A DNA stretch of 64,000 bases. Source: DATACQ01 sp036555515 (GTDB lineage Bacteria > Desulfobacterota > Binatia > UBA9968). The position numbers and the translations under genes are program-made. Where the stretch lies: contig DATBLC010000172.1 of NCBI GenBank assembly GCA_036555515.1, positions 1 through 64,000 of the forward strand, read 5' to 3'. How positions within the stretch are numbered: position 1 is the stretch's first letter; each line of letters begins with the position of its first letter. This document shows, piece after piece, positions 35,383-43,498 of this stretch. The notes beneath the pieces were generated by a model that was not told the origin of the DNA, searched no databases, and saw only the letters and a program-made list of their open reading frames with translations.

Positions 35383-36423
35383 TTGTTGAAAGCGGTACGG
35401 ATTCACGAACACGGCGGCGTCGAAAAGCTCCGCTATGAAGAGGCGCCGGAGCCGACACTCGCGGGCCCAAACGACGTCATCATCAAGCTCAAAGCCGCCT
35501 CTTTGAACCATATCGATATCTGGATTCGCCGCGGTCTCACCGGCATCGAAGTCGCGCTCCCTCATATACTCGGCGCCGATGGCGCTGGCGTGGTTACGGA
35601 CGTGGGCGATCGGGTTCGCAACGTCGCGACCGGCGACGCGGTCTGCCTCTACCCGCCGAGCGGTTGCGGCCGCTGCGAGTTTTGCCTCACCGACCGCGAA
35701 TACATGTGCATTCACCTGCGGGTGTTAGGAGAACGCGAGAATGGGACCTACGCCGAATATACCCGCGTCCCGGCGCGCAACTGCTTTTCAATCCCGCCCG
35801 GCCTCTCGTTCGAGCAAGCGGCGGCCTTCCCGCTGGTCTACATTACAGTCTGGCGCATGCTGGTAACCAATGCACGGCTCAAACCGGGCGAGCAGGTGTT
35901 GATATTGGGCATCGGCGGGGGCATCGCCACCGCCGCGCTGCAATTGGCGGCGCGCATCGGCACACATATCATCGTCACTTCCAGCAGCGATGAGAAACTC
36001 GAGAAAGCCAAGACGCTGGGGGCCGAGCATGGCATCAACTACAAAAACGCCGATTTCGCCAGAGAAGTGCGGCGGCTCACCGGAAAACGGGGCGTCGACG
36101 TCGTCGTCGATTGCGTGGGCGGCGACAGCTGGATTAAGAGTTTGGCGTCGCTGGCCAAAGGCGGAAGATTGGTCACCTGCGGCGCCACCGCCGGGGCTCA
36201 CCCGCCCACCGATATCCAGCGTATCTTTTGGAACAATCTCAAAATTTTTGGCTCGACCTTGGGTGACCGGGCGGAGTTCACGGAGGTGCTGAACTTCATG
36301 GCGGCGTCGTGCACCCAACCAGTCATTGATCGAGTGTTTTCCTTGCGCGATGCAGCCACGGCGCAAAACCGTCTCGAACAGGGCAAGCAGTTCGGCAAAA
36401 TCGTGCTGCGCATGGACGCATGA
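35383..36423 (+). CDS. Zinc-dependent alcohol dehydrogenase/quinone-oxidoreductase-like MDR protein
   Basis: A 346-residue medium-chain dehydrogenase. HEHGGVEKLRYEEAPEP is the usual quinone-reductase-like N-terminus, but CGRCEFCLTDREYMC supplies the four structural-zinc cysteines of zinc-type members. ILGIGGGIATAALQLAA is the Rossmann loop. The start codon is TTG, two in a row (35383 and 35386), after GGGGAGAG. Substrate unknown. It sits between the iron-sulfur carrier and rsmD with no obvious operon link. Confidence 0.85.
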   Translation: MLKAVRIHEHGGVEKLRYEEAPEPTLAGPNDVIIKLKAASLNHIDIWIRRGLTGIEVALPHILGADGAGVVTDVGDRVRNVATGDAVCLYPPSGCGRCEFCLTDREYMCIHLRVLGERENGTYAEYTRVPARNCFSIPPGLSFEQAAAFPLVYITVWRMLVTNARLKPGEQVLILGIGGGIATAALQLAARIGTHIIVTSSSDEKLEKAKTLGAEHGINYKNADFAREVRRLTGKRGVDVVVDCVGGDSWIKSLASLAKGGRLVTCGATAGAHPPTDIQRIFWNNLKIFGSTLGDRAEFTEVLNFMAASCTQPVIDRVFSLRDAATAQNRLEQGKQFGKIVLRMDA

Positions 36424-36476
36424 AGAACGCATTAAATAGACGGCGTGCCCCCGGCGTCGCTTATCGTTGAAGCACC

Positions 36477-37070
36477 ATGCGCGTCATTGGCGGAAACGCA
36501 AGGGGCCGCCGGCTCAAAGTTCCCAAAGGCCGGGCGCTTCGTCCCACGGCCGCGCGAGTCAAGGAAGCGCTCTTTAACATCCTGCCCCGTGATCTTTCGG
36601 GGTTGAGGTTATTGGATTTGTTCGCCGGCACCGGCAATTTGACCATCGAGGCGCTGAGCCGCGGCGCCGACGAAGCGATCATGGTCGATGATTCCGCGCA
36701 ATCAGGCCGCGCCATTCGCGAGAACCTGCGCCGGCTCGGGCTGACGGATCGAGTCCGTCTCTGGTCGATGCCGGTGGAGCGCGCGCTACGACAGTTGGAA
36801 CGGCGACACGAGGCGTTCGATCTCATTTTCGCCGATCCGCCCTATGGGCAGCGCTTGGTTGAGCGCACGTTGAGGATTATTGCTCAGGGCTCAATTCTGC
36901 GCAACTCGGGCGTTATGGTCGCCGAACACGGCGTGCGCGACGAAGTCGCGGAGCGTTATGGCAGACTGGAATTGCGCGACCGGCGTCGCTATGGCGATAC
37001 GATATTGTCGTTTTTTAACTGGCAGCGTGAAGAAAATACCGAAGCAAGGAACCCAGCTAATGGCACGTGA
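36477..37070 (+). CDS. rsmD: 16S rRNA (guanine(966)-N(2))-methyltransferase
   Basis: A 197-residue RsmD enzyme. VIGGNARGRRLKVPKG and RPTAARVKEALFNIL are family signatures; LLDLFAGTGNLTIEALSRGA is motif I and FADPPYG the catalytic (D/N)PPY. It overlaps coaD by 11 bases, the very common rsmD-coaD pairing. Confidence 0.93.
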   Translation: MRVIGGNARGRRLKVPKGRALRPTAARVKEALFNILPRDLSGLRLLDLFAGTGNLTIEALSRGADEAIMVDDSAQSGRAIRENLRRLGLTDRVRLWSMPVERALRQLERRHEAFDLIFADPPYGQRLVERTLRIIAQGSILRNSGVMVAEHGVRDEVAERYGRLELRDRRRYGDTILSFFNWQREENTEARNPANGT

Positions 37071-37560
37071 TAACATCGCGATTTATCCCGGCTCCTTCGA
37101 CCCGATGACCAATGGCCATGTAGACGTGGTCAAACGAACCCTGCGCGTTTTCGATAAGGTCATTATCGCCATCGCCACAAATCCCGAAAAAGACCACTCC
37201 CTGTTTACATTGGACGAACGCCTCCAGATGGTCCGTGACGTCTTCAAGGGAATGAAAGGGCGGGTGCAAGCGGATTCTTTTCAGGGTTTGCTGGTGGATT
37301 ACGCCGAGCGCAGGCGTTCCAAGGTCGTCATCCGCGGCCTGCGAGCGATCTCTGATTTTGAATACGAATTTCAAATGGCGATGATGAATCACCGGCTCAA
37401 ACCAAAGCTTGAAACTTTATTTATGATGACCGGAGAGTCCGAGTTCTATATCAGCTCGCGGCTCGTGAAAGAAGTCGCGAGCCTGGGCGGAGACGTGACC
37501 GGTCTCGTGCCCCCCAATGTTTTGAAAAAACTCGAAGCCAAGTTCGCGAAACGAGGTTAA
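37060..37560 (+). CDS. coaD: Pantetheine-phosphate adenylyltransferase
   Basis: A 166-residue nucleotidyltransferase for coenzyme A synthesis. YPGSFDPMTNGHVDVV contains the T/HxGH motif; RGLRAISDFEYEFQMAMMN and ESEFYISSRLVKEVA are family signatures. The start is the ATG inside the end of rsmD, and the next gene begins three bases after its stop. Confidence 0.95.
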   Translation: MARDNIAIYPGSFDPMTNGHVDVVKRTLRVFDKVIIAIATNPEKDHSLFTLDERLQMVRDVFKGMKGRVQADSFQGLLVDYAERRRSKVVIRGLRAISDFEYEFQMAMMNHRLKPKLETLFMMTGESEFYISSRLVKEVASLGGDVTGLVPPNVLKKLEAKFAKRG

Positions 37561-37563
37561 AGA

Positions 37564-38760
37564 ATGGTCAAACTTGCTCTGAGAACCCAAGGGATCAAAC
37601 CATCGGTCACGTTGGCCATCGCCGCCAAAGCCGGAAAACTCCGTGCCGAGGGCGTCGATGTCGCCAACTTTTCCGCCGGCGAGCCGGACTTCGACACGCC
37701 GGAGCATATCAAGGCCGCCGCCATCGAGGCGCTACACAAGGGCATGACCAAGTACACCGACGTCAAAGGCATCGAGCCGCTGCGCGAAGCCGTGGTACAA
37801 AAGTACCGGCGCGAATTCGGACTCAATTACCGCAAGGAAGACGTTCTGGTGAGCTGCGGCGCGAAACATGCAATCTATAACATCCTGCAAGCGGTTATCG
37901 ATCCCGGAGACGAAGTCGTCATTCCCGCGCCCTATTGGGTAAGCTACTCCGACATGGCTCTGCTCGCCGGCGGTGTATCGAAGACTATCGCGACCAGCGA
38001 GACCACCGAGTTTCACATCAGCGCCGATCAACTTGCCGCGACCCTCACGCCGCGCACGCGAGTCTTTATCTTGAATAGTCCCTGCAATCCCACCGGCGCG
38101 ACCTACGAGCGCGACGAATTGCTCGCCATCGGCCGTGTGCTAGAGAACCACGACTGTCTGATCATCGCCGACGATATCTACGAAAAAATTATCTACGACG
38201 ACACCCAGTTCTACACCCTCGTGGCCCTCTGCCCCGCGCTGCGCGAACGCACGATCATTGTCAATGGAGTGTCGAAGAGCTATGCCATGACCGGTTGGCG
38301 CATCGGTTACGCCATTGGCCCCGCCGATGTAATTGGCGCAGCCGCGAAGATCCAAAGCCAGAGCACCTCCAATGCGACTTCCATCGCGCAAGCCGCCGCG
38401 CTGGAAGCGATCCGCGGCGAGCAAGACGATGTCGCGCTAATGGTCCACGAGTTTCACAAACGCCGCCATGCCATTGTCGAACGCTTGAACCGCATCGAGG
38501 GCATCCGCTGTCTCAAGCCCCAGGGCGCGTTTTACGTATTTCCAAACGTCAGCGGTTTGTTCGGCAAGAAAACCAAGAACACGATCTTGAACACCCCTTG
38601 CGACGTTGCTGACTTCCTACTTGAAGAGGCGAAGGCCGCCGTGGTCCCCGGCGAAGACTTTGGTTCGAACCAGCACATCCGTTTTTCCTACGCCACGTCT
38701 CTCGATGATATCGATAGAGGTTGCGCGCGCATCCGCGACGCCGTGGCTGGACTCACGTAA
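37564..38760 (+). CDS. Class I pyridoxal-phosphate aminotransferase (aspartate aminotransferase type)
   Basis: A 398-residue aminotransferase of the I-gamma aspartate/prephenate type. NFSAGEPDFDTPEHI, the YTDVKGIEPLREAV region, NSPCNPTGATY, ADDIYEKIIYDD and the PLP-lysine motif VSKSYAMTGWRIGY are all present. It abuts coaD. Aspartate is the likely substrate, but prephenate or others are possible within this subclass. Confidence 0.9.
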   Translation: MVKLALRTQGIKPSVTLAIAAKAGKLRAEGVDVANFSAGEPDFDTPEHIKAAAIEALHKGMTKYTDVKGIEPLREAVVQKYRREFGLNYRKEDVLVSCGAKHAIYNILQAVIDPGDEVVIPAPYWVSYSDMALLAGGVSKTIATSETTEFHISADQLAATLTPRTRVFILNSPCNPTGATYERDELLAIGRVLENHDCLIIADDIYEKIIYDDTQFYTLVALCPALRERTIIVNGVSKSYAMTGWRIGYAIGPADVIGAAAKIQSQSTSNATSIAQAAALEAIRGEQDDVALMVHEFHKRRHAIVERLNRIEGIRCLKPQGAFYVFPNVSGLFGKKTKNTILNTPCDVADFLLEEAKAAVVPGEDFGSNQHIRFSYATSLDDIDRGCARIRDAVAGLT

Positions 38761-38835
38761 AAGTTCCAGGTTCAATGTTCAACGTTCAAGATGTGGAGCA
38801 CACATCCGAAACTTTGAACATTGAACTTTGAACCC
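38761..38835. repeat. GTTCAA-type inverted intergenic repeat
   Basis: Direct form (GGTTCAATGTTCAACGTTCAA) followed by inverse form (TTTGAACATTGAACTTTGAA) after about 20 bases, directly behind the aminotransferase stop. It could act as a transcription-ending or mRNA-stabilising hairpin. Confidence 0.65.
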
Positions 38836-39099
38836 GGATTCCGCAGCTAAACTGAGGAGCCCGATGCGAGGTGGAACCCTGGAGTAGCGAAGGCGTCCAA
38901 CTGTGAAATTTCAAAGTCATTTCGCGCTTACGCACTTCGCTGTCACGAGCTTTAATGTTCCATCCAAACACCGCTGATCGATGTCTGCTCAGAGCCGGAC
39001 GGCATCTCCGCCACAGGCGGATCAGCCTTCGGCTGAGACTTTGCTACGGAAGGGTTCCGCCTCGCGCTTCCTGCTGAGCGCAACTGCGGAATCCGGGTT
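38831..39099. mobile_element. MITE-like element with 16-bp perfect terminal inverted repeats
   Basis: AACCCGGATTCCGCAG at 38831-38846 is repeated exactly in inverse at 39084-39099, bounding 269 bases without a gene. Inner hairpins include TCCGCC-ACA-GGCGGA and CAGCCTTCGGCTG. I find no clear target duplication and no second copy in the window. Confidence 0.5.
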
Positions 39100-39135
39100 G
39101 AAGCCTAACCGAAGGCCTGTGCGGCTAACCGTCGC

Positions 39136-39561
39136 TCAGGGCTTGGGCCGCTGGCCGGTTTTTTTATAGTGAAAATACTCCCGTAGGATGCGCGCGTGGT
39201 CGAAGACTAACGGATCGGGAATTTCGTCCTCGCCAAATGTGCGTGCGACTTTGGCGTCGTCCGCGCCCCGCGGGATTCCATTCGCCGTGGCGATAAAAAC
39301 AATCGAAACCGTATGGTGACGCGGATCACGGCTGGGATCGGAATACGCGTGAAATTGTTCGACCAACCTGACATCCAGGCACGTCTCTTCCTTGGCTTCG
39401 CGAACCGCGGCCGTCTCTACGCTCTCGCCGTAATCGACAAAGCCGCCCGGCAGCGCCCAACCCTGGGGTGGATTTTTTCGCTCGATCAAGACAACGCCGC
39501 CATCGCGCATCTCGATGATGACATCCACCGTCGGCAATGGATTGCGGCGAACTTCAGGCAT
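39136..39561 (-). CDS. Nudix hydrolase
   Basis: A 141-residue Nudix pyrophosphohydrolase. The box is complete: GGFVDYGESVETAAVREAKEETCLDV region with REAKEE as the metal-binding helix, positioned about residue 45-65. NPLPTVDVIIEM is the N-terminal strand, and NPPQGWALPGGF precedes the box, which resembles ADP-ribose/8-oxo-dGTP-type members. I use the ATG with AAGGGA upstream rather than the frame start ten codons earlier. Substrate unknown. Confidence 0.88.
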   Translation of the reverse strand: MPEVRRNPLPTVDVIIEMRDGGVVLIERKNPPQGWALPGGFVDYGESVETAAVREAKEETCLDVRLVEQFHAYSDPSRDPRHHTVSIVFIATANGIPRGADDAKVARTFGEDEIPDPLVFDHARILREYFHYKKTGQRPKP

Positions 39562-39622
39562 CGCAATTCCCTTCCTTGACTCCCTGCCCAACGCAAGGTA
39601 AAACGATCACTCCGATCATTGC

Positions 39623-39699
39623 CGCGGGGTGGAGCAGTCTGGTAGCTCGCAAGGCTCATAACCTTGAGGTCCCGGGTTCAAATCCCGGCCCCGCAACCA
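39623..39699 (+). tRNA. Initiator tRNA-Met (CAT)
   Basis: A complete cloverleaf with CAT anticodon in GGCTCATAACC, T-arm GGGTTCAAATCCC, and encoded CCA end. The C at position 1 facing A at 72 leaves the acceptor unpaired at its end, the hallmark of the formyl-methionine initiator. Confidence 0.96.
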
Positions 39700-39730
39700 A
39701 ATAAAAGGGGCCTAAACGGCCCCTTTTATT
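39700..39730 (+). terminator. Rho-independent terminator after tRNA-fMet
   Basis: AATAAAAGGGGCC and GGCCCCTTTTATT form a perfect 13-bp stem with a five-base loop and a T-rich end. It is symmetric, so it can work in both directions. Confidence 0.93.
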
Positions 39731-39845
39731 ATCCTGTTCACTCTCTATTGCTCCAGCCCCATAAAAAAGTTTCCGTTCCCAAGCCTCAATTTCTACACTC
39801 TTGGCTCGGCTCGATGATTCTTATACGATATCGTTAGGCAACGCC

Positions 39846-40544
39846 ATGATCCCGCATTCAGCGTCACCACCTAAAATGATGTCCTCCCTAGTCTGTGTGG
39901 GCGTCATGGTGGCCTTACTGGCCGTGGATTTCACGGTTATTTCCAGGGCGACAGCCTCGGGCCACTACACCGAAAAACAACTCGCCGTCCTGGCGGAGCG
40001 AGTCGGGCGAACTTTTTGGATACAGGAAGTCAATGGCCGCACGCCGAATTTTTTAACCGCGCCCGATGCCAGAGCTACTTCGTTTCACGTCCGCGCCGGA
40101 GATTCCTTCGAAATTGTCGAGCTGGTAGGACGCAAGAACAAAAATCCATTCTATAAAGCCAGACTCGATTCGGGCAAGGAAGGCTATTTTCCGCCCGAAG
40201 TAATTCTCGAGGAATTAAATCTTACAATCGTGACTGTTGACCCATTGGCGGCAGAAAGACGTCAGGCAGCGGAGCAAGCCGAGGCTGAAAAGCAGCGGGT
40301 CGACTGGATCAACGCTCAGCCCTGGCCGGCGGCGGCAAAAGAAGCGGCGCTCAAAGGTCAGGGCGTTCCCGGCATGACCTACGACGAAGTGAAGAAAATC
40401 GTGGGCGCTCCGAGCCGAATAACCAAACTCCGTGCGACCGGCATCACCCCGGAAGAACACTGGCTTTATCCCGACGGCAAGCAACTGATTTTTCAGCATG
40501 GCCTTCTGAGCCGGATAGTTCTAAAAGACGCCAAAAAACCCTGA
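39846..40544 (+). CDS. Exported protein with SH3-like and BamE/SmpA-like parts
   Basis: A 232-residue protein with an N-terminal signal or anchor (SSLVCVGVMVALLAVDFTVISRA). The middle (about 70-125) reads like a bacterial SH3 domain (SFHVRAGDSFEIVEL, then YKARLDSGKEGYFPPEVI). A charged stretch follows, and the C-terminal 65 residues resemble the BamE/SmpA repeat: GMTYDEVKKIVGAPSRI followed by HWLYPDGKQLIFQHGLLSRI. This suggests a role at the cell envelope. I use the ATG at 39846; the frame also has upstream TTG and a later ATG ATG. The function is not known. Confidence 0.65.
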   Translation: MIPHSASPPKMMSSLVCVGVMVALLAVDFTVISRATASGHYTEKQLAVLAERVGRTFWIQEVNGRTPNFLTAPDARATSFHVRAGDSFEIVELVGRKNKNPFYKARLDSGKEGYFPPEVILEELNLTIVTVDPLAAERRQAAEQAEAEKQRVDWINAQPWPAAAKEAALKGQGVPGMTYDEVKKIVGAPSRITKLRATGITPEEHWLYPDGKQLIFQHGLLSRIVLKDAKKP

Positions 40545-40564
40545 CCGCTGCCGAGAGAAATGGC

Positions 40565-40596
40565 GCTCAATGTTCAAAGTATCGGACTTTGAACCC
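40565..40596. terminator. GTTCAA-type hairpin
   Basis: GTTCAAAGT and ACTTTGAAC form a perfect 9-bp stem with a five-base loop about 25 bases after the exported-protein stop. No T-run follows, so it may be a terminator-like or REP-like structure. Confidence 0.5.
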
Positions 40597-40645
40597 GTTC
40601 GTCAGGCTCAGCGCAGGCGTTAAACACTCAAACCGCGCAGGGCTC

Positions 40646-41140
40646 TCACTCGAGCCGCAATTTTTTTAGTTTCACCTGGCGCCGCCGCTCAGTTTTGGCA
40701 AGACGATCGCCGCCGCGGGACCATGATAATTCGGTTTCAAACTCTTCGTCGTCGTTACCCGGTTCGTCCAGGCGGCGAAGAATTGCCTTGAACTCATCGG
40801 CATAGATCGCAGTTGCGCCTAGTTTTTCCACGCCCTTTCGCACCTCGCGATCCGAACTGACTGCCACGCAGCCGCTCCCTTTTTGCCGGGCCACCCTCAG
40901 GATGACGCTGTCGGCCTTTTCGCCCCGCCGTGAGTAGATGACCGTGACACCGTCTATTTTTTTGTTCACTTCGTTGAACGCGCCCGCCTTCCAACCATCG
41001 AAAACGACGCTGACAAATAAGCCTTTGGCTTTGTGGTAGCGCGCAAGTTGTCGCAGCAAGCCGCTGCGTCTGTGCGTAAGTGCGCCCTGAAGACCTTGCT
41101 CACTGGCGATGAGATTATGGCCGTCGATGATCACGTCCAT
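40646..41140 (-). CDS. NYN-domain (YacP/Rae1-like) RNA-binding nuclease
   Basis: A 164-residue PIN-like NYN protein. MDVIIDGHNLIAS contains the first acidic residue; VVFDGW, YSRRGEKADSVILR and VAVSSDREVRKG give the remaining acidic and family motifs. YacP/Rae1 members cleave mRNA on ribosomes in Bacilli; that role here is inferred. The C-terminus is basic (LAKTERRRQVKLKKLRLE), which fits RNA contact. It stands alone in a convergent position. Confidence 0.85.
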   Translation of the reverse strand: MDVIIDGHNLIASEQGLQGALTHRRSGLLRQLARYHKAKGLFVSVVFDGWKAGAFNEVNKKIDGVTVIYSRRGEKADSVILRVARQKGSGCVAVSSDREVRKGVEKLGATAIYADEFKAILRRLDEPGNDDEEFETELSWSRGGDRLAKTERRRQVKLKKLRLE

Positions 41141-41377
41141 GGTTCTAATGTTTCAGCAATTCCGAAAAATTCGCAAGGAGCCACATTTTCAGCCGAATTT
41201 TTGTAGCAAGAATCGGCTAATTCCTCACTACGGATGAAGTTACGCTTTCTCATGAAGGCGAACTTAAGGAACTTCACGGGCAATTGTTAAAAACCGACAT
41301 CTATTTCTCTAGCAGTTGTCAAAATCACAAAAAACAGGTACAAACGGGGACAATTTCGTCATTGGGGTCAGGTTGAG

Positions 41378-42550
41378 TTGGGCATCAATATAAGAAAAGC
41401 TAAAAGAATCAACGACTTACCGCCTTATTTGTTCGCTGAAATCGATCGGCGAAAGCGCGCGGCTCTAGCCCGTGGAGTCGACCTAATCGACTTAGGTATC
41501 GGCGATCCAGACATTCCGACTCCTTCGAACGTCGTGGAAAAACTGATCGAGTGCAGCAGCAAGCCGGGGAATCACCGCTATCCCAGCACCTGGGGCATGC
41601 CGGAGTTTCGCCAGGCCGTCGCCGACTGGTATCGACGCCGTTTCAATGTCGGCCTGGACTCCGATACGGAAGTGGTTTCGCTGATCGGATCGAAAGAAGG
41701 CATCGGCAACATGGCGGTGGCATTCGTCGATCCCGGCGATATCGTTCTCGTTGCCAGCCCTTGCTATCCCGTTTACCACATCGGCACCGCGTTCAATGGT
41801 GGAAAAAATTATTTTCTGCCGCTCAAAAGAGAAAATCATTTTCTCCCCGATCTCGATTCCATACCGGCCGATATCGCCAAGCAGGCGAAGTTGCTCTGGA
41901 TCAATTACCCGAACAATCCCACCGCCGCGGTGGCAGATAAGGATTTTTTTCAGCGGGTGGTCGCCTTCGCCAATCGTCACGGCGTCATCGTCTGCCACGA
42001 TGGCGCGTATACGGAAATGGGTTACGACGGCTATCGTCCCATGAGTTTTCTCGAAGTGGACGGCGCCAGAGAAGTGGGCATCGAGTTCCACTCTCTCTCC
42101 AAGACTTTCAATATGACGGGTTGGCGAATCGGCATGGCGGTTGGGAATGCCGAGGTGATCGGCGGCCTGGCCCAGGCGAAATCGAATCTCGACTCGGGCA
42201 TATTCCAGGCCGTGCAAGAGGCCGGCATCGAGGCGCTCAACGCAGGCGACCGAATCGTCGAGCCATCCCGCAAAATTTACCAAGAGCGGCGCGACATTTT
42301 GGTCGATGGCTTGCGCGCCGTGGGGCTCCCGTGCGAAAAGCCAAAGGCGACTTTTTACGTTTGGGTCGCGGCTCCCAAAGGGCTGACTTCGACGGAGTTC
42401 ACGGCCAAGTTGCTCGACGAGGCGGGCGTCGTGACGACCCCGGGCAACGGTTTCGGCGAAGCGGGTGAAGGTTATGTTCGCTTCACAGTGTGCGTTGACA
42501 AAGAACGTTTGAAGGAGGTCGCGGAGAGGATCCGGCAAGCAAAACTATAA
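41378..42550 (+). CDS. dapL: LL-diaminopimelate aminotransferase
   Basis: A 390-residue fold-type I aminotransferase that turns tetrahydrodipicolinate directly into LL-diaminopimelate, the one-step lysine/peptidoglycan route. DLIDLGIGDPDIPTP, YPSTWGMPEFRQAVADWY, GSKEGIGNMAVAFVDPGD, NYPNNPTAAVA and SLSKTFNMTGWRIGMAVG with the PLP lysine are characteristic. The start codon is TTG. It is followed 22 bases later by folK on the same strand. Confidence 0.88.
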   Translation: MGINIRKAKRINDLPPYLFAEIDRRKRAALARGVDLIDLGIGDPDIPTPSNVVEKLIECSSKPGNHRYPSTWGMPEFRQAVADWYRRRFNVGLDSDTEVVSLIGSKEGIGNMAVAFVDPGDIVLVASPCYPVYHIGTAFNGGKNYFLPLKRENHFLPDLDSIPADIAKQAKLLWINYPNNPTAAVADKDFFQRVVAFANRHGVIVCHDGAYTEMGYDGYRPMSFLEVDGAREVGIEFHSLSKTFNMTGWRIGMAVGNAEVIGGLAQAKSNLDSGIFQAVQEAGIEALNAGDRIVEPSRKIYQERRDILVDGLRAVGLPCEKPKATFYVWVAAPKGLTSTEFTAKLLDEAGVVTTPGNGFGEAGEGYVRFTVCVDKERLKEVAERIRQAKL

Positions 42551-42572
42551 ATACCCCTCCGCTAACAGGGCA

Positions 42573-43076
42573 GTGGCAAACGCGGTCGCCCATCAAGTCT
42601 ATATCGGCGTCGGCTCCAATGTCGGAGACCGGAAGGAAAATTTCTTCGAGGCGCTGGCGCGCCTCGCCAAGCTGCCCGACACTCGAATCCTCAAAGAATC
42701 TTCGCTCTACGAGAGCGAGCCTTTGGGCGATTCGAAAGACTGGTACGTCAACGGCGTCATTGAAATCGAGACCAAGTTCAAGCCCGATATGCTCCTTGAC
42801 AAGTTCAAAAATATCGAACGGGCCATGGGGCGTAAAAAAGTCAAAAAGCGCTGGGGCGCGCGCATCATCGACTTGGATATACTGCTCTATGATGCTCAGG
42901 TGGTGAAGAAAAAAAACCTGCGCATTCCCCATCCCGAAATGGCCAATCGCAAGTTCGTCCTGGTGCCGCTCAGCGAGATCGCGCCGCAGGTCATCCACCC
43001 GGTGCTCGGCGTGACGATCTCCGAGTTATTAATCAACGCCAAAGACGAGAAGAAGGTTCATCTCTATCATTCATGA
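42573..43076 (+). CDS. folK: 2-amino-4-hydroxy-6-hydroxymethyldihydropteridine diphosphokinase
   Basis: A 167-residue HPPK of folate synthesis. VYIGVGSNVGDRKENF, ESEPLGDSKDWYVNGVIEI and RWGARIIDLDILLYD (the metal-binding DLDIL) are family signatures; IPHPEMANRKFVLVPLSEI follows. The start is GTG. It is probably co-transcribed with dapL. Confidence 0.94.
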   Translation: MANAVAHQVYIGVGSNVGDRKENFFEALARLAKLPDTRILKESSLYESEPLGDSKDWYVNGVIEIETKFKPDMLLDKFKNIERAMGRKKVKKRWGARIIDLDILLYDAQVVKKKNLRIPHPEMANRKFVLVPLSEIAPQVIHPVLGVTISELLINAKDEKKVHLYHS

Positions 43077-43111
43077 ACTTTCATCCCGGCTTCAGGCCGT
43101 GGAGTTAGACC

Positions 43112-43366
43112 TTGCTGCTCCGTCTGCTGTTTTTCGTTCTGTTGGTATTCGTGCTGCTTTCGGTGATCAAGAGTTACCTGGCCCGCTCGCGCGGAAGGTC
43201 GGGCCGTGCGCCGCCCGACTTTGACGCGGAAGAGACGGCCATCGATCCGCAATGCCAAAGTTATGTGCCGAAGCGAGAGGCGATTGAGGCCGGCGGTAAC
43301 TTTTTTTGCAGCTGGGAATGCGCCGAGCGTTACCGCGCCGACCGGCGCAAATTACCCACGGGCTGA
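43112..43366 (+). CDS. Small membrane protein with a cysteine pair (PP0621-like)
   Basis: An 84-residue protein: one N-terminal transmembrane helix (LLFFVLLVFVLLSVI), a basic linker, then DPQCQSYVPKREAIEAGG and FFCSWECAERY, with three cysteines arranged like a small zinc-binding unit. The TTG start has GGAG eight bases upstream. It lies 35 bases behind folK in the same direction. The general pattern matches the PP0621 family; the function is unknown. Confidence 0.6.
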   Translation: MLLRLLFFVLLVFVLLSVIKSYLARSRGRSGRAPPDFDAEETAIDPQCQSYVPKREAIEAGGNFFCSWECAERYRADRRKLPTG

Positions 43367-43408
43367 ACACAAGTGACTATGAACTGCCAGCTAAAAGTTA
43401 TCTATCAG

Positions 43409-43475
43409 GTTCAAGGTCTTACTGTTAAACGTCTCGTAACCGCAATCAGTCCCGCCGAATTCTTGAACCTTGAAC
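43409..43475. repeat. GTTCAA-type inverted intergenic repeat
   Basis: GGTTCAAGGT at the left and ACCTTGAAC at the right, about 50 bases apart, between the convergent small membrane protein gene and mpl. Confidence 0.5.
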
Positions 43476-43498
43476 GCTGTCCCGGAGATTGGCCCTCG

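Noticed and set aside
41492..42538. 348-codon frame opposite dapL
   Set aside because: Shadow of dapL; no family features.
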